From positions 49,621,574 to 49,685,573 of the forward strand of contig CM068842.1 of assembly GCA_028554795.2 (NCBI GenBank): a stretch of 64,000 bases of DNA. Direction: 5' to 3'. A program made the translations under genes and the position numbers. The DNA is from Sinohyriopsis cumingii (Eukaryota; Mollusca; Bivalvia; Unionida; Unionidae). Shown piece after piece: positions 29,376 to 60,239 of this stretch; the stretch's first letter is position 1; each line of letters starts with the position of its first letter. Under the pieces are notes generated by a model. The model had not been told where the DNA came from, did not search any database, and saw only the letters and a program-made list of their open reading frames with translations.

Positions 29376-30569
29376 TAATTGCTGCCAGATTTTCACATGG
29401 TGTAAATTTTAATCATGAATCAATGCTAAGACGCATTTGCCTTTAAATTTAAATGAACATTCTTCTCTACTTTTTGTCTTGAGGTAATTCTGTACCATTT
29501 TCATAAAGCTGTTCCTAAACACACTCTTGATTTTGTTCATCACAGAGAAAGACCTTTACAGTCTGGAAAAAATGTTGCATAAACTTTATTAGTTAATGTA
29601 CAAAAGATACAAAAGTACCTGCATCCTAAGTGAATTACCAGGGACAAATTTCCAAGAGTGAAGACTGATATATTTTCAGATAATTATGACAGTATAACTA
29701 AGATAATACGTATACCTTTCCATTAAGAATTATATATCAGTGTATTTGTCATTGTTTAATTTATTCCCTGAATCAATGTCAGAGAGCTAAAATATTGGTC
29801 AAAAAAGATTTTTTCCCAATGCCTATCTAAATGACACTGGCTCCTTGATATGCACCAGAAATCATCAACTTTTGTATTCTCTTGAAAATAGTCAGTAAAG
29901 ATAAGAACCTTGTTGAAACAAATATCACCACTCAGTTCTGTAGTTCCCAACTTATTTTGGATGTGAAATAGATAATACAATATATGCACTTTCTTATATT
30001 TCATTGATTTTAATTTTTTAAACTTTTTGACGATAACACGCGTTTTAAAAAACATTTTATGATGCATTTGTGTGCTAAGCTTATGTGTAAGTGTGTGTGC
30101 TACCATCAGTCTTTGGATGTAGTCATGTGACTAAAATCAATGGTAACCAAATATATCAAAATAACATAACCACCCTTGCCTGAACATAGGTTGTTTACTT
30201 GCATTTTTATTAGAGAAGTGCCATCAGAATATTTTTTTTGTCTAGTACATTTACAAAGATCTCCATTTAGTACTGGCTGCTTTATAGCATTGTTTTGTGT
30301 TGAAAAAAAAATGTTTTGACACAGCCGATGATAGAGCAACAAATCAGTTCCAAAACAGTTGTTTATTCTGATAGTTGTAATAATAGTCATCCATTTTTTA
30401 CACTCAACACAGGCATTAGCTTAGATGGTGTTGACATAGTTCAAAGCAGTTTTAATGGAGACTGTCATGACATGGATGTTTTTTGTTTGCTTTTTTTTAA
30501 ATAACTGAACTGAGTTCGCACCACGTCTTGTGGACATTTTGTATGAATACTTTACTGATATTATTGTAA
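29376..30569. other. No secure gene; two weak minus-strand open frames
   Basis: Adjacent minus-strand frames (30390-30106 and 30106-29756) are longer than expected for this AT content but carry no recognised domain. They may be decayed transposon coding sequence. No splice structure supports a gene. Confidence 0.35.
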
Positions 30570-30789
30570 TCAATAGATGCAAGGGGTCATTTTTATTCCG
30601 TTCAAGCATTTGGCTGTCATATTTAGAAATATGTTAGACTTTGAAGGATTTATTGAACTTTTGATTGATGAATATTGTGATTTCTGTCTTGATCTTCTCA
30701 AATTGGCTTCAATTGCTGTTGCAGTATTTGTATTCAGTGTACCTTGTGAAAGTGATTTTCTCAACAAAATGTTCGAAAAGCAAACATAG
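30570..30789 (+). pseudogene. hAT C-terminal dimerisation-like fragment
   Basis: Open frame with LLKLASIAVAVFVFSVPCES and FLNKMFEK. The order helix, FVFSVPCES, then F-L-x-x-M resembles the hAT dimerisation domain (P-x-S-x-x-x-E-R-x-F-S). Key residues are partly altered and no upstream catalytic part is joined to it. It could be a chance frame. Confidence 0.35.
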
Positions 30790-31921
30790 AAACAGGTTGA
30801 AGCCCAAGAGGTATAATAGACTTTTGAATTTTAGTTTTTCTTGTCCCTTCCTTTCATGAAATGGATTTTATGGATATAGCTAAAACTTTTGAAGGCATAA
30901 AAATAAGGAAAAAATAAACTTGCTTATTCAGCTGTCCAATTATAGAGATATATAAATTTAAACATGTTCAGAGTGTTGCTATTTTACAAGGTTAATCTGT
31001 TTAAGATTAAGAAAAAAACAACAGGTGTTCAGGCATATCTCTTTATCTCCCATATGCTATGAATTGAGCTGTGTAAATATATTAATATACATGTGGCTAA
31101 GAGCATCTGCAGAAACAATGGGACTTTAATGTTCATGCAGATTTACATGTCTTCAGCAGCCATAAATAATCTCTCTCTCTCTCTCTCTCTCTCTGTGGAT
31201 AATCTGATATATTGTATTTTCAGCTGACAATTGGCTGACAAAATTAAAATTGATTTAAATGAATAAAAACAAAACATGTCTGTTAATTTATAAGGGCAAA
31301 AACATTGATAATTCAGTGCCTTACCATTTGTTCTCTCAATGAAAATGCCTGCTGGGGTCATCACAGACTCCATGGTGGTGGTCAGTTATCCCTTGGAGAG
31401 AAAGTGCTGTGTGCAGATGTGTTCTCTATGACAACTTGTGGCAGTTCAGTTTGGATGTATGGGGAGATGGTGAAAGGACTTTTTCATAATCCTCTCCATG
31501 TTCTCTTTACCCCACCACGATGCATGGGGAAATGAAAAATTGTTTGAGCTGTTCTATGTATATCATAAAAAGGATTTTGGTTAAAACCATATTTCAATAT
31601 TGCCATCGGTTTATTTTGTTTCCAAAATATTTAAATTAATAAATAGTTTACATATTTTGGAAATTAACAATTTTTTTTCTGTAGGATATTGATTTGGATG
31701 AATCATTGATTTGGATGTGTCTTTCTGTATAATTGATACATTAAGCAGTATATGTCAATATTTCTTTTTTAAAGTATATCAGTGATTTGTTGTACTACTT
31801 ATTGATATTAGTTTTGAGGACAGGAATTGAATGTTTCAATGGCATTTAGCTATGACTTCAAAACTAATTTATTTTTTATTTGAATTTTTGAACGAGTTAT
31901 TGATTTGCGTTTTAATTACAG
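30790..31921. other. No gene recognised
   Basis: AT-rich. The plus frame 31305-31535 (ending HVLFTPPRCMGK) is unassigned and lacks splice support. Confidence 0.4.
31170..31195. repeat. (TC)n microsatellite
   Basis: About 13 TC repeats. Confidence 0.9.
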
Positions 31922-32038
31922 ATAACAGGCCAGAAAGTTGCAATGAAAGGAATATTGAGGACACAGGTCATCCGATACTCAATTACTACAAAAATTCATT
32001 TCATTTTCCTTGCTCAGCCAATAACAGCATTAGAAAAA
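31922..32038 (+). CDS. Exon-like block upstream of the EF-hand chain
   Basis: Acceptor ttaattacag at 31920-31921 and donor gtaagt surround 117 nt, a multiple of three, open in phase 1. Translation includes NRPESCNERNIEDTGHP and NYYKNSFHFPCSANN. It could be an N-terminal exon of the EF-hand gene, but its outgoing phase 1 does not match the phase 0 start at 36003. An intervening exon of length 3n+2 would be needed, or use of the AG at 36014-36015. No family recognised. Confidence 0.4.
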
Positions 32039-32989
32039 GTAAGTACAAAAATACTCAAACCTATATATAAAGGACAGTCAAAGGATATGACATAATTAAA
32101 ATGCATAGGCAGGTATCCTTTATATACATGGTCAGTACATTGCTCTGCTTTACAGTTCATACACTTATGACACCAGCATAAAATGCATACAAAAATTGCA
32201 GGGATTATAGGATTCCTTCTGACAAAAAGTTTACTGCACTATCCATAAGAATGATAATCCAGCACTGAAATTGTCAGAATACAGTAGGAGTGAAACTAAA
32301 CAATCCACAATAAGTTAAAATTAAGCAAGAGCTGTACTGAAAATGTTAATGGACTTTTAATTCTTGTCATCGAAAATAGTTTTAAAATGAAAATAACAGA
32401 AGTTCTTTTAAACACAGTTAGGATCATCTTAGGATCATAGGTTGGCATGGCATCAATCGATTTCAGCACTTGGTAGTATTCGCAAAAGTAATTTTGAGTG
32501 AAATCTAAATGTAAAATTATCATTGTAAAATTATCATGTTGTTCATATTAAGATAGGTGTGTATGATATAAAGGGTATTTGTTGAAGGATTTCTGTTGGC
32601 AATGTTGAAAGTGTATGCTGTTGATAGATATACACTATATTGAAGTATCAGCAGGGCTCAGACATGACCTTTTTATCACTTACAATTCTTTGTGAGTTTA
32701 GAAAGAAAGAAAAAACTTGAAAAATTCTGTTTGCATGTGCAGTTTGTTTTGGCCAGTTATTGATATTATTTTTACAGTATTAAATGTTTATAAATAAGAA
32801 GGAAGTACGATAATTTTACTATTATTTTTTTTTTAAGATTAAAACTACATCATTTGGGTCCACACTTAGGAATAATTTGGGCAAAATAGTTGCCCCATTA
32901 CATGTCATCTTGCTTATGAGATAGTCCATTATCTGTTGTCTGACTGTCAGTTAGCACAAACTTGTTATTGTTACTTCTTCTGAACTACT

Positions 32990-33760
32990 TGGAGGATTGC
33001 TGTGAAACTTTACACACACATATATCCCATGATCTAGTTGGTCCACCATAGTTGTTCTTAAAATGAAAGTGGTGCCACTTGGACATGCAATATGGCCAGC
33101 ACACTGCAAATCTTGTTATTGCTAGATGTTCTGAATGGATGACACATCAACATGAAGTTTTCACAAATGACTTTGGATAATTGGTCCTAAATGAAACTGG
33201 TGCTGCTCTGACATTCAGTGTAGCTGCCATAATGGCCATCTTGATAATCTTGTTATTACTACTCCTGAATGAATGGTCATATCAGCATGAGGTTTTCACT
33301 GAAAGACTTCTTATGATGTCTAGTGTGTTATAAATGAACATGGTGCTAATCTGACTTCTGATATGGCTACCACAATGGCCATCTTGAAAATCTTGTTATG
33401 GCTATTTCTCCTAGGGGGCTGGTCATATTGATAATATTATTTCACAAAAGGATTTCTTAATTATGTCTTATTAGCCCTAAACAGAGATGGTGCTAATCTA
33501 CTGTCCTGTATGGCACCATGTCAGTCATCTTGCAAACATTGTTATAGGTGCTTCTCCAAATGGAAATTCGTATCAGCATGACGTTTCAATTGAAGACTTC
33601 TTTTGATGTCTTGTTGGTCCCAAATGAAGTTTTGTTGGTCTTGAATAATAATGGTGCTGATCTGACATCTGCAGCAATTAATCTGAAAATTCTGTTATTG
33701 CTAACGAATATTAGAGTTGGTTTCAGCACTCAAACTGTCTTGACTTGAATTCATGGAAAT
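32990..33760. repeat. Diffuse tandem array, period about 110-160 bp
   Basis: At least five units share a tggccatcttg phrase, aatcttgttattgct, ctgaatgaatggtc, atcagcatgaggttttcac and a gaagacttcttatgatgtc phrase. It is the reverse-complement counterpart of 16870-17740. The long frame at 33548-33748 falls inside this array and is not considered a gene. Confidence 0.7.
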
Positions 33761-34930
33761 ACTTTCTGGCCAGTAGAGTGTTAGTCCCTTCAAGGGTCTC
33801 TTGTTCTTGTCTATAACTGTAGTTTGACTTATACACACATCCAAGTTTGCATTTTTGAACCATGTAACTTGTATGAACAGTTTGCCTCACCAGGATTTAA
33901 ATTGTATGAATTAGGGACAAAAATGTCATTTCTGAATAACAGGATATTAGGTGACACAAACATCTGTGATTGTCCATACTGCAAAAAATGGTAACAGAGC
34001 ATGTCATGAGATGAGATGTAGTGACAGATTATAACAAAATGAAGATAATATTGGAGAAATAATTCTGTATGTGTGAATGAATCAGTTGGGCACAAAAGAG
34101 CGATTCTGTTTTCCATCAAAAATATAGTTCACTGTGTTATCAATAAGTACATATAATACAATTGCATTAGTCTATAAGTTTTACTATTTTACAGTTAAAA
34201 AAATCAGTGCCGAAGCAAACTTCATTTTGCATTTTGGAATTATGCATGTGTGTTTTGCAGAAGTTATGTACTTCAAGGAGTTTTTCTAATGATTTCTTTT
34301 ATACAATTATAAAATTTAGCACTCAAAAAAGTGCAAGAGCTTAAAATCTGAACTAGCATTTTCCAAATTTAACTGGCATTGCTGAATGGTAAATTTGAGC
34401 CCTGTATCTGCTAAGACAGGTTACGCTGTATAGATGTAGAGTAACTTGACATCTTTGGGATGAAGATGTGATTAAAGTAAGGCTGTTGGTTACAATTTCT
34501 CCAAATTTTGGAGCACAAAATGCAAGCCTAAACTTAGTCAGAAAATTTGACATTTTGTAACTGTTTAGAAATGAAGTAAGACTCTTGAAGATTTAATGAT
34601 CTTCATAATTTCTCAGTAAGTATGCTGAATTTCATTTCATTTGCATAAGTAGATGTATACTTGAGGTAAAATATCAGATTTGTAGGCTTTTGAGCTGAAA
34701 AAGTTATTGAGAATATATGACCTGATTTTACAGGTGTTTTGGCAATAAGTTAATTATTAGAGGATCTTATGTGTGTACTCATTTTATTCAAATTTATGAA
34801 ACAAGTTTAATAATGTTTGTCTTCTGCAGTTGTTCACAAGTAAAAGATATAAAGTATTCAACAGTTTTGATAAATTTAAATGTGGGATTCTCTTAACAGC
34901 ATCACAAAAATACTAACTTATGCCTGAAAA
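33761..34930. other. No gene recognised
   Basis: Intronic or intergenic AT-rich DNA. The minus frames at 33829-34119 and 34353-34553 have no recognisable domain. Confidence 0.4.
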
Positions 34931-34934
34931 ATTG

Positions 34935-35378
34935 CATTAGTGAGTAGTGAAATGATCTTAAGTGCAGTAGAGAGTAGTACAATGATTTTTCAGTGCAGTG
35001 GAGTGTGCTAAAATGACTTCAATGTAGTGGAGAGTAGTGAATTGACTCCTCATTGTAGTTTACGCAAGTTAAGTGACTCTTCACTGTAGTATAGAGTAGT
35101 GAAATGACTCTTCAGTGCAGTAGAGTGTACTGAAATGACTTCATTGTAGTTGAGAGTAGTGAAATGACTTCATTGTAGTACAGAGTAGTGAAATGACTCT
35201 TTAGTGCAGTAGAGAAGAGTGAAATGACTCCTTGGTGTAGTATAGAGTACTGAAAAGACTCTTTTGTGTAGAGTATTGAAATGACTCTTCAGTACAGAAT
35301 AGTGTAGTGAAATGACTCTTCATTGCAGTAGAGGGTTTGTGAATTGACTCTTCACAGCAGTATAGAGTAGTAAAATTA
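34935..35378. repeat. About 32-bp degenerate minisatellite, roughly 13 copies
   Basis: Units read gtagtgaaatgactcttcag plus tgcagtagaga with point changes and indels. The minus-strand frame 35434-35201, with repeated F-T-T-L-x-C-x-E-E-S, is produced by this repeat. Confidence 0.85.
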
Positions 35379-36002
35379 CTTGAACAAAAGTGCCATATGG
35401 AGTAATTTCTTGAGTATATGTTTTTACTCAACATAAGCGATACACACCATGGATGTGTATGCTACATCACAGTATACAATTTGTTTATAGTGGGTATGAT
35501 TCATTTGAACATAAATTACTTACGAAGAACAAAAACTAAGAAGAAATAAGAACAGTACAAGGTTAGTTTCTTTCAGTATGTTATCAAATAAGCTTTATAT
35601 TTACCTACTTTATCTGGGGGTATGGAGCAGTAAATTCAACACAGTTTGTTTCATATCTGTAAGTTCTGCGACATATGATCTAGGTAACCAAATCTTTATC
35701 CATAGTTAAAAAACTCATTTATTTGACCTTGTCTCAAGATATATGCTAAATATGATATTCTTTTTCTTGTAATCTTGAAGAAAGCTTTTGCAACAAAAAA
35801 TGACATTTATTTAATGACGATCACCAGACTAATTAATGCATTCATTGTTTCTGAAATTTGTTTTCTCCCAAAAAAATTTTTAATTGTTATACAGGAATAA
35901 AATTTAGATGTATTTTTCGAGACTGCATTATGGAAGCTTGTTTATATGAACTGTACAATTAAGTCATTCCAAGTATTCTAGCTCAGTATTTCTTCATTTC
36001 AG

Positions 36003-54130
<18,128 letters not shown>

Positions 54131-54497
54131 GTAAGCAAATGTTTATGCTGTACATGCTATATGCACAAACACACATTAGTTTGTAGGAGTGCTGGTAATT
54201 GACTAGATTTATGAGTGGTGTGTTTTGTAGTACTGATTTAATATATATTATTGACACATTTGACAAAGATATAAAGCCCTGAATGCTACGCTTAGCAAAC
54301 TTCCCTTGGCAAACATTCACTACAAGAACAATTCTAAATTTGTTTCTTCTGCTGTATGTGATACGTGTACAATTTTCATGTAGTCTTTATTTATAAATAC
54401 ACTTTTTGCTGTGGTAAATGATTTTGTAACATATGAACAGTTTTTTGCAGCACAAAAGCCTATATTCTGTTGTCTTAGCTAAACAGATTAATGTTTT

Positions 54498-54560
54498 CTA
54501 GGTTTCCAATACAGGTTTCCATGGTTTCCAATACAGGTTTCCTAGGTTTCTAATACAGAG
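54498..54560. repeat. Short tandem repeat, unit about 18-22 bp
   Basis: ggtttccaatacaggtttcc is repeated three times with small changes (ctaggtttctaatacag). Confidence 0.8.
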
Positions 54561-55795
54561 TTTCTTGATTCTTCATCAGATACATTTCCAGATCATAGTG
54601 CATTAGGAGAACATCCAATACCTCACAGAACCAGCCCTTCTAAGCGAGGAAAGATATTTGCCACATTTTTTGGCCTGTTTTAGCAATAAAAGTGCCAAAA
54701 TATCTGCTTGCAAAGACAGAAGAAAAGATGAGACTAGTCTTCCCTAGAATAGAATGTTTGGCACCAAATTCTATAATTTGCCACCTGTCTATTTTGACAT
54801 ACAATAAGTCAACCAGCACCATCATAATTATTTACTCCAGTGGTCAGTTGTGCTTACATTTAATGAATAGAACAATAAATTGATAAATCAGTAAGGTGGA
54901 GGATTATTTCTGAAATCTGTAAAAGTTGTTCGGAATTGGCTCTTTTTTTGCCATGCTTTTTTCCCCAATGCAGCAACCTCCTGCCATGTTCCTGGCCATG
55001 AATGTGTCTTCCAAAATAAGTTATAAATATTGAAAATGAAGACTTGCATCAGATTAGTGCTTTTTTGTACCTTAAAACAATTGTTTGCATCATTAGTATA
55101 GCTTTAAATCTAGTTGTGTCTTTTTCCTTCAGATACTGTTGTTATGTATTGTGTACAGCCATGAATACAAGACCTTGAGTTCCAGATGAAAGTAGATAAT
55201 TGTCATAACTGTTTTAATCGAAACAAGTCTAAAGATAGGTCATTTTACTTTAGTGTACAGTTTGCATCTAACTTATTTTATATTTTGATGTTTATTTTGG
55301 TTGGGTTGATTCCTGCATTATTAGTTTTGTTATAATACAGCTGAATAAGTGTTACCACTTTAATGGTCATAGCAGGCTTGGTGATATTGGCTGTCATTCC
55401 TTATACATTACTTTGATTTCCAAGGTGTCAGGTTTAAAATGTATGAATTCACAATACATATAATTTATAATTATGCCAATGCCATCATTGTTTGATCCCT
55501 AGCTTGCATGAACAAAGACCAAAAGTTACAATTTATGGTTTTAGAAGTAGTTTCAGCGGAGGGGAAATGATAAATATGAAATTACTGTAGAGAAAAATGA
55601 TAGTCAAAATTATATTCATTCTAAGCATCAATAATCCATTTTTAAACTTCATTTCTGATGCGATACTTCAGTACATCTTGGCATGCAGTCTTTCTCACAT
55701 TTTATTAAGATTCTTTATGTAATTTTCACTGACATTTATTCCATTTCTTGGTGTTTATTTATGCTCAATAGATAGAGGGCAGCTGGACATCTGTT
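54561..55795. other. Region downstream of EF-hand exon 54047, no gene recognised
   Basis: AT-rich. The frames 54692-54883 (plus) and 54825-54640 (minus) have no recognised domain. No further exon with incoming phase 2 was convincing here. Confidence 0.4.
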
Positions 55796-55799
55796 TCTT

Positions 55800-56225
55800 T
55801 CAAACAGCTGTCTTGGAGTGTGAGAGCCAGAAAGCAGTCTACATGGACTGCAGACACCATTAATCTTGGAGTGTGAGATCAGAAGCAGTCTACATAGACT
55901 GCAGACACCATTAATCTTGGAGTGTGAGATCAGAAAGCAGTCTACATAGACTGCAGACATCATTAATTTTGGAGTGTGAGAACCAAAAAGCAGTCTACAT
56001 GGAATGCAGACACCATTAATCTTGAAGTGTGAGAGCCAGAAAGCAGTCAACGTGGACTGCAGACACCATTAATCATGGAGTGTGAGAGCCAGAAAGCAGT
56101 CTACATGGACTGCAGACACAATTAATATTGGAGTGTGAGAGCCAGAAAGCAGTCTACATGGACTGCAGACACCATTAATCTGGGAGTCTGAGAGCCAGAA
56201 AGCAGTCTACATAGACTGCAAACAC
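55800..56225. repeat. 53-bp minisatellite, eight copies
   Basis: Unit: agtctacatggactgcagac, accattaatcttggagtgtg, agagccagaaagc. The core gtctacatggactgcagac is itself nearly palindromic. Copies differ by a few bases; one lacks an a in agaaagc. Confidence 0.92.
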
Positions 56226-56335
56226 CATCAATCTTGCTGCTCTGTCTGTATATTTATTTACCATTTGTGGCCAAAGCATTTTCTCACTAGATCATGACCA
56301 TTTGTTCCAAGTTGTTTAATTAGAGAAGCACCCAT

Positions 56336-57230
56336 CTCAACAATTAGACAGAACTCTCTCAGATTATGGTGGACATCCCACTGCTGGATCAACTGGAGGA
56401 AACCATGAGCTGTTCATGTACCAGTATGACTGCTTGGAGTGCCCATTTTATCCCCTGCCATCTTTTCTTTTGTTTGGGATTTTCTCAGGTGGTGTCATTG
56501 TTGACAGATCCACATTCAAGCCCATTTCATACCAGATAGAGTTAACATCCAAGCAGACTCTGTCCAGACTGAATGAACAGATTGATACAGAATGGTCCAT
56601 TCACTCCTAAATTAAGTTCAAGCTGTGCCCTTTGTGGTCTATTTCTTGTAGACCTCATGGTAATAAGGTGGAATTCCAAGTTCCCGACCATCATTTAACT
56701 AGTTCTAGATCTGAAAGCCAGGTCATTTGACTCCTGTTTACTAAATGGAACACATTTCCTCCAACCCAGCATATTTCAGGAAGCAAGGGAATTCAAGTGC
56801 AGATTAATCATGACTGCTTCCATCAGGTGGAAGAAATCATTGATCTTTGATTCCCATAATCTGGTGGCAGAGATTCTCATGAAAGTCCTTCCTTCTCCTC
56901 ACCTGCTGAAACAACAGTGCATGCAGACATTCCATCATAACTATAAAATGCTGACCTTCATGCTTGGCTCATATCAAACATGTCCTCAGAAATAAACCTT
57001 TGTGCAAATAAGCAGAAGACAAAATTGCTCAGGTAAAAAGGCTTGCCCACTTTGAAAGTCTATGAGGGAAAATATAGTTTTCTCTTAATGGTGCAAGCAG
57101 AAGATATCTCCTCTAATTCATAGATACCAAATTTACCTCACTTCATTTCATGGCTTTCTGAGGAGAAGTTAGATGTGATAACAATCACAGGCTCCATGAT
57201 TTATAAGTCATTTAACCATCATGGATAGGA
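56336..57230 (+). pseudogene. DIRS-like RT/RNase H and recombinase N-terminus remnant
   Basis: Broken frames, with the longest open pieces 56416-56610 and 56810-56995. Recognisable segments: GGHPTAGSTGGNHE, QTLSRLNEQIDTEWSIHS, VDLMVIRWNSKFPT, DSCLLNGTHFLQPSIF and VLPSPHLLKQQCMQTFH, the usual order at the end of a DIRS polyprotein, then a recombinase SAM-like part. At least four frame breaks. Confidence 0.72.
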
Positions 57231-57389
57231 CAACTTAGGCCAAAACAAATATATGTTGGGTCTTCCTTCTTTTTTTTCAATTAGGTACAATATCACTCTG
57301 GTGTATTTCCATACTTTGTAAAATTGCATTGGCAGATCAAGAATATTGTGTACTGGTTAAAAGAATATATGTACAGTGCAGTTAAAAAC

Positions 57390-57890
57390 AGTACTTGAGT
57401 GCTTAGCTTAGTTGGATGGCCTGCACCTGTGATTTGAAGATGTCCTTTGAGGCACAATTAATTGCTGTCTGTGGCAGAGTGTTCCAGAGTCAAATACCAT
57501 CTGGGAAGAAGGAGTACATGTAAATGTTTGTCATTGCAAATGGGACGGTGTATTTCTGGCTGTGGCTGCACATAGATTGTGTTGATATTAGATATGTTAA
57601 TGGTACAGACGTCATTACCACCCTAGGTTGTGCTCTTCTCTCATGGAGGGTGGGCAACTGTTGCTGTTGTAGCATAGCTGTAATACTGCTAGTTCTGTGT
57701 TGATCTCCAGTGATGCACCATGCTGCTCAGCAGTGGACTGTTGCCAGTTTGTAAATGAATTCCTTGGTATTCGGGTCCCAGATTACTTCTCCATATTCCA
57801 AAATGGAACCTACCAGGGTTCTGACATGGTTGAACAAGGTTCTCTTTGAACCATGGTGTAGAGTTTCCCTGACTCATCTTTTGTAGAAGA
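57390..57890 (-). pseudogene. LINE reverse transcriptase C-terminal relic (inserted in DIRS element)
   Basis: Minus-strand frames read FHFGIWRSNLGPEYQGI (like VxYGxxxWxPxTK), then SVTAMLQQQQLPTLHERRAQ (the conserved LQQLxWPTLxERR segment) and YSFFPDGIKLWNTLP near 57490. These mark the end of a Jockey/CR1-type LINE. It is 5' truncated and interrupted by stops. It splits the recombinase part of the DIRS-like element. Confidence 0.7.
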
Positions 57891-58329
57891 CGTGCTTCCT
57901 ACAAACTCTAGACTTATCAGGCAGAATCAGTGAAATTCAAATCTTAGCGGTTGACTAATGATGGCTTGGTTGAATATGTGATGTCTCCTTCTTTCATTTC
58001 TTGAACACTTAAGGGAAATTAATCATTCCTCTTGAAACCACTGTCTTCTTTGAACCCTTTGCACCTAGTGCATCTTCAGGACCCATGATGACATTGAAGT
58101 GGTACTTGACACAAACTGAGCAAGTCAGAAGAACAAGATAACGCTTGTTCTTACTCTCAAAGAAGGAAGAGGCAATGCTTACACTCTGGCTTTTTTCCTT
58201 TAATATGTTGGGTTTTCTGTTTAGCCTACATGGAATTAACCCAAGACCTGATAGGTTTGTTACTCATATCAACTCTTACACTATCTCAGAAACCTTTTAT
58301 CCCAACAAGCTAAATCTATCTCAGAAACC

Positions 58330-58586
58330 GGGGCCTCGAGTGGCCGAGTGGTCTAAAGCGCTGTCCGTTACGGATCACTGCCATCTGACCTCTGTCTGCG
58401 TGGGTTCAAGTCAAGGATTTGGCCAGTGTGGGTATGTGAGAAAGCTTGCCAGTAGCTTCTCGTGGGTCGGTGGTTCTTCCTGGGGTTTTCCCAGGTTCAT
58501 CCTCCACCATTAATACTGGCCGCCATGCTTAGCCTATCGTGTGCTGAAAAATGGCGTTAAACCCCACAACAAGAACAACAACAACA
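58330..58586 (+). mobile_element. SINE family 1 with 12-bp target duplication
   Basis: tRNA-like head ggggcctcgagtggccgagt, gtggtctaaagcgct (A box) and gtgggttcaagtc (B box); body and acaagaacaacaac tail. Flanking direct repeat atctcagaaacc at 58318-58329 and 58587-58598. It inserted into the second unit of a 36-bp tandem duplication of the element's own sequence (taaatct-bounded). Confidence 0.92.
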
Positions 58587-59870
58587 ATCTCAGAAACCTT
58601 TTATCTCAACGAGCTAAATCTGACCTGGTCTATATCAGTAGCACAACAGGTTTATGATCACAGATCATTCAACAGGTTTATAAGTGAATGGGAGGAAAAA
58701 TACTACCTCAGAACTATCGACATTGATTGATCGGTGGTAAACATTTTCTGTTTTTCACTTGAGACTCAAAGCTGATTTGTTAGGTGGAACCAGGGCCAGG
58801 TATGAGGTAAGGGGATGTAACTCTGCAGATGCTACCTATTCTCCTGACATACATTGATCAGGTATTGTATTTAAAGAAACCAGTTTTTGCAGTGTAAATT
58901 ATTTATTAGGTAATACTTAATTATAATATTGTCACTCCCTCCCAAGCTCATCTCAGTTTCTTACCTGGAAGAGCATGCACTTTACTCCAGCAGTAATTGA
59001 CAAATCGTGATTTGACACAGTTCCTCATCCCAAGGGGGATGTCACTCTCATATTGGAAAGCAGATGAGGTTTTAGCACTTTTATTGCTGAAACAAGCCAA
59101 AGATTTGTGTAATATATTTTGTCATTTGAAACAGTTTGATTTGCAATGTAGTTGGTATTCTAACATATTATGAATGCATAAGTATAATCAAAAGAACGTT
59201 TAGTCCAAAACTTGGATTCCTTAATAAAGAAACAGTCTTAAGTTTTAATATAAGTAATACCATACCTGTCACTATTGCATAGCTGGTACTTTTCCAGGAG
59301 GAAAATACCCTGACCATATAAAGAAAATTTGTTCTCCAAATAGGGTGAACCAGATTCCAGAACACTTGTTTGATTCTGGGATTCCCCGTATATTCCTGCC
59401 CATGTGTACTGCCCCTTCTTTATTTCTATGTTGACATGCTGTAATGTCTGCATTGTTTATGTTGAAGAAGATTTGCTGTCATTTCATGCATTAGTAGGTG
59501 AATTTACTGTGCATATTCTTCATCACCCCCGATTGAGTTTATCTCTGTTAATTTAAGTTCTCTTGAGATTTATTAGCATTTGTTTCATACACATTATGTA
59601 TGGCTTGAGAATTTATGGCTGTGCATTTTTATAGCTAAGGACAGGTATCTTGTTTAAATTTCTGTATCTTGCGTATAATATTGCATTTTGCAGTCTTGCC
59701 ATTTTATGGTTCATTTCAGAATCATATAATTCACATTACCTTTATCATGAATTGTGCTAATTTTACATTTAGTAAACAGGAAGTTGCCCCTTTATTAATG
59801 CAGTGGCTGATTTGTTTTTCATCCTTTTCAAAGAACAACATCACTCAGTTTCTCTATTAGTTTCATCCAG

Positions 59871-60040
59871 AATTAAAGCACATAATATTCAAGCCATGGC
59901 TGCCTCATGGGCCTGTCTAACCCATTCATCCTTATAGGATGTGATTAAGGCCACATTTTGATGATTGCATGTTACATTCTAACCCCTTTTACCTTGCTCA
60001 CTGGGCCCAATCATAGTCATTCAGAAAGTGACCCGTGCAC
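59871..60040 (+). pseudogene. DIRS-like tyrosine recombinase C-terminal remnant
   Basis: Reads KAHNIQAMAASWACLTHSSL, stop, DVIKATF, stops, LHVTF and LGPIIVIQKV. This matches the box H-x-x-R (arginine replaced by glutamine) and the later aromatic region of tyrosine recombinases. Inactive. Confidence 0.65.
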
Positions 60041-60239
60041 ATTCCATCCTGCACTAATATCCTGCTCTTCAATGAGGATGAGTACTCCATGTCTTTTTTT
60101 AAAAAAAAATTATTTGCCAGTTGTGGGATCATCAGCCTCACACTAAACTAACAAATTCAACTGCGCAATAGCAATGGGTAGTGTATTACTGATATCAAAA
60201 TGTAGTTACTTGATGCAGGAGTGTTAAAAGTAATTTTAA

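Noticed and set aside
29756..30390. Two adjacent minus-strand open frames of about 100 residues each
   Set aside because: No domain recognised and the two frames do not join with splice signals.
33548..33748. 66-residue plus-strand frame
   Set aside because: Falls in the diffuse tandem array; neighbouring units have stops in the same frame.
35201..35434. Minus-strand frame with repeated FTTLYCTEES-like units
   Set aside because: Generated by the 32-bp minisatellite; no start, splice or conservation evidence.
35577..35658. Exon candidate with acceptor ctttcag and donor gtaagt
   Set aside because: Translation is low-complexity and its phase does not connect 32038 with 36003 using the main acceptor.
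55800..56225. CRISPR-like array
   Set aside because: Head-to-tail minisatellite without unique spacers, in eukaryotic DNA; likewise 3779-4220 and 38913-39130.
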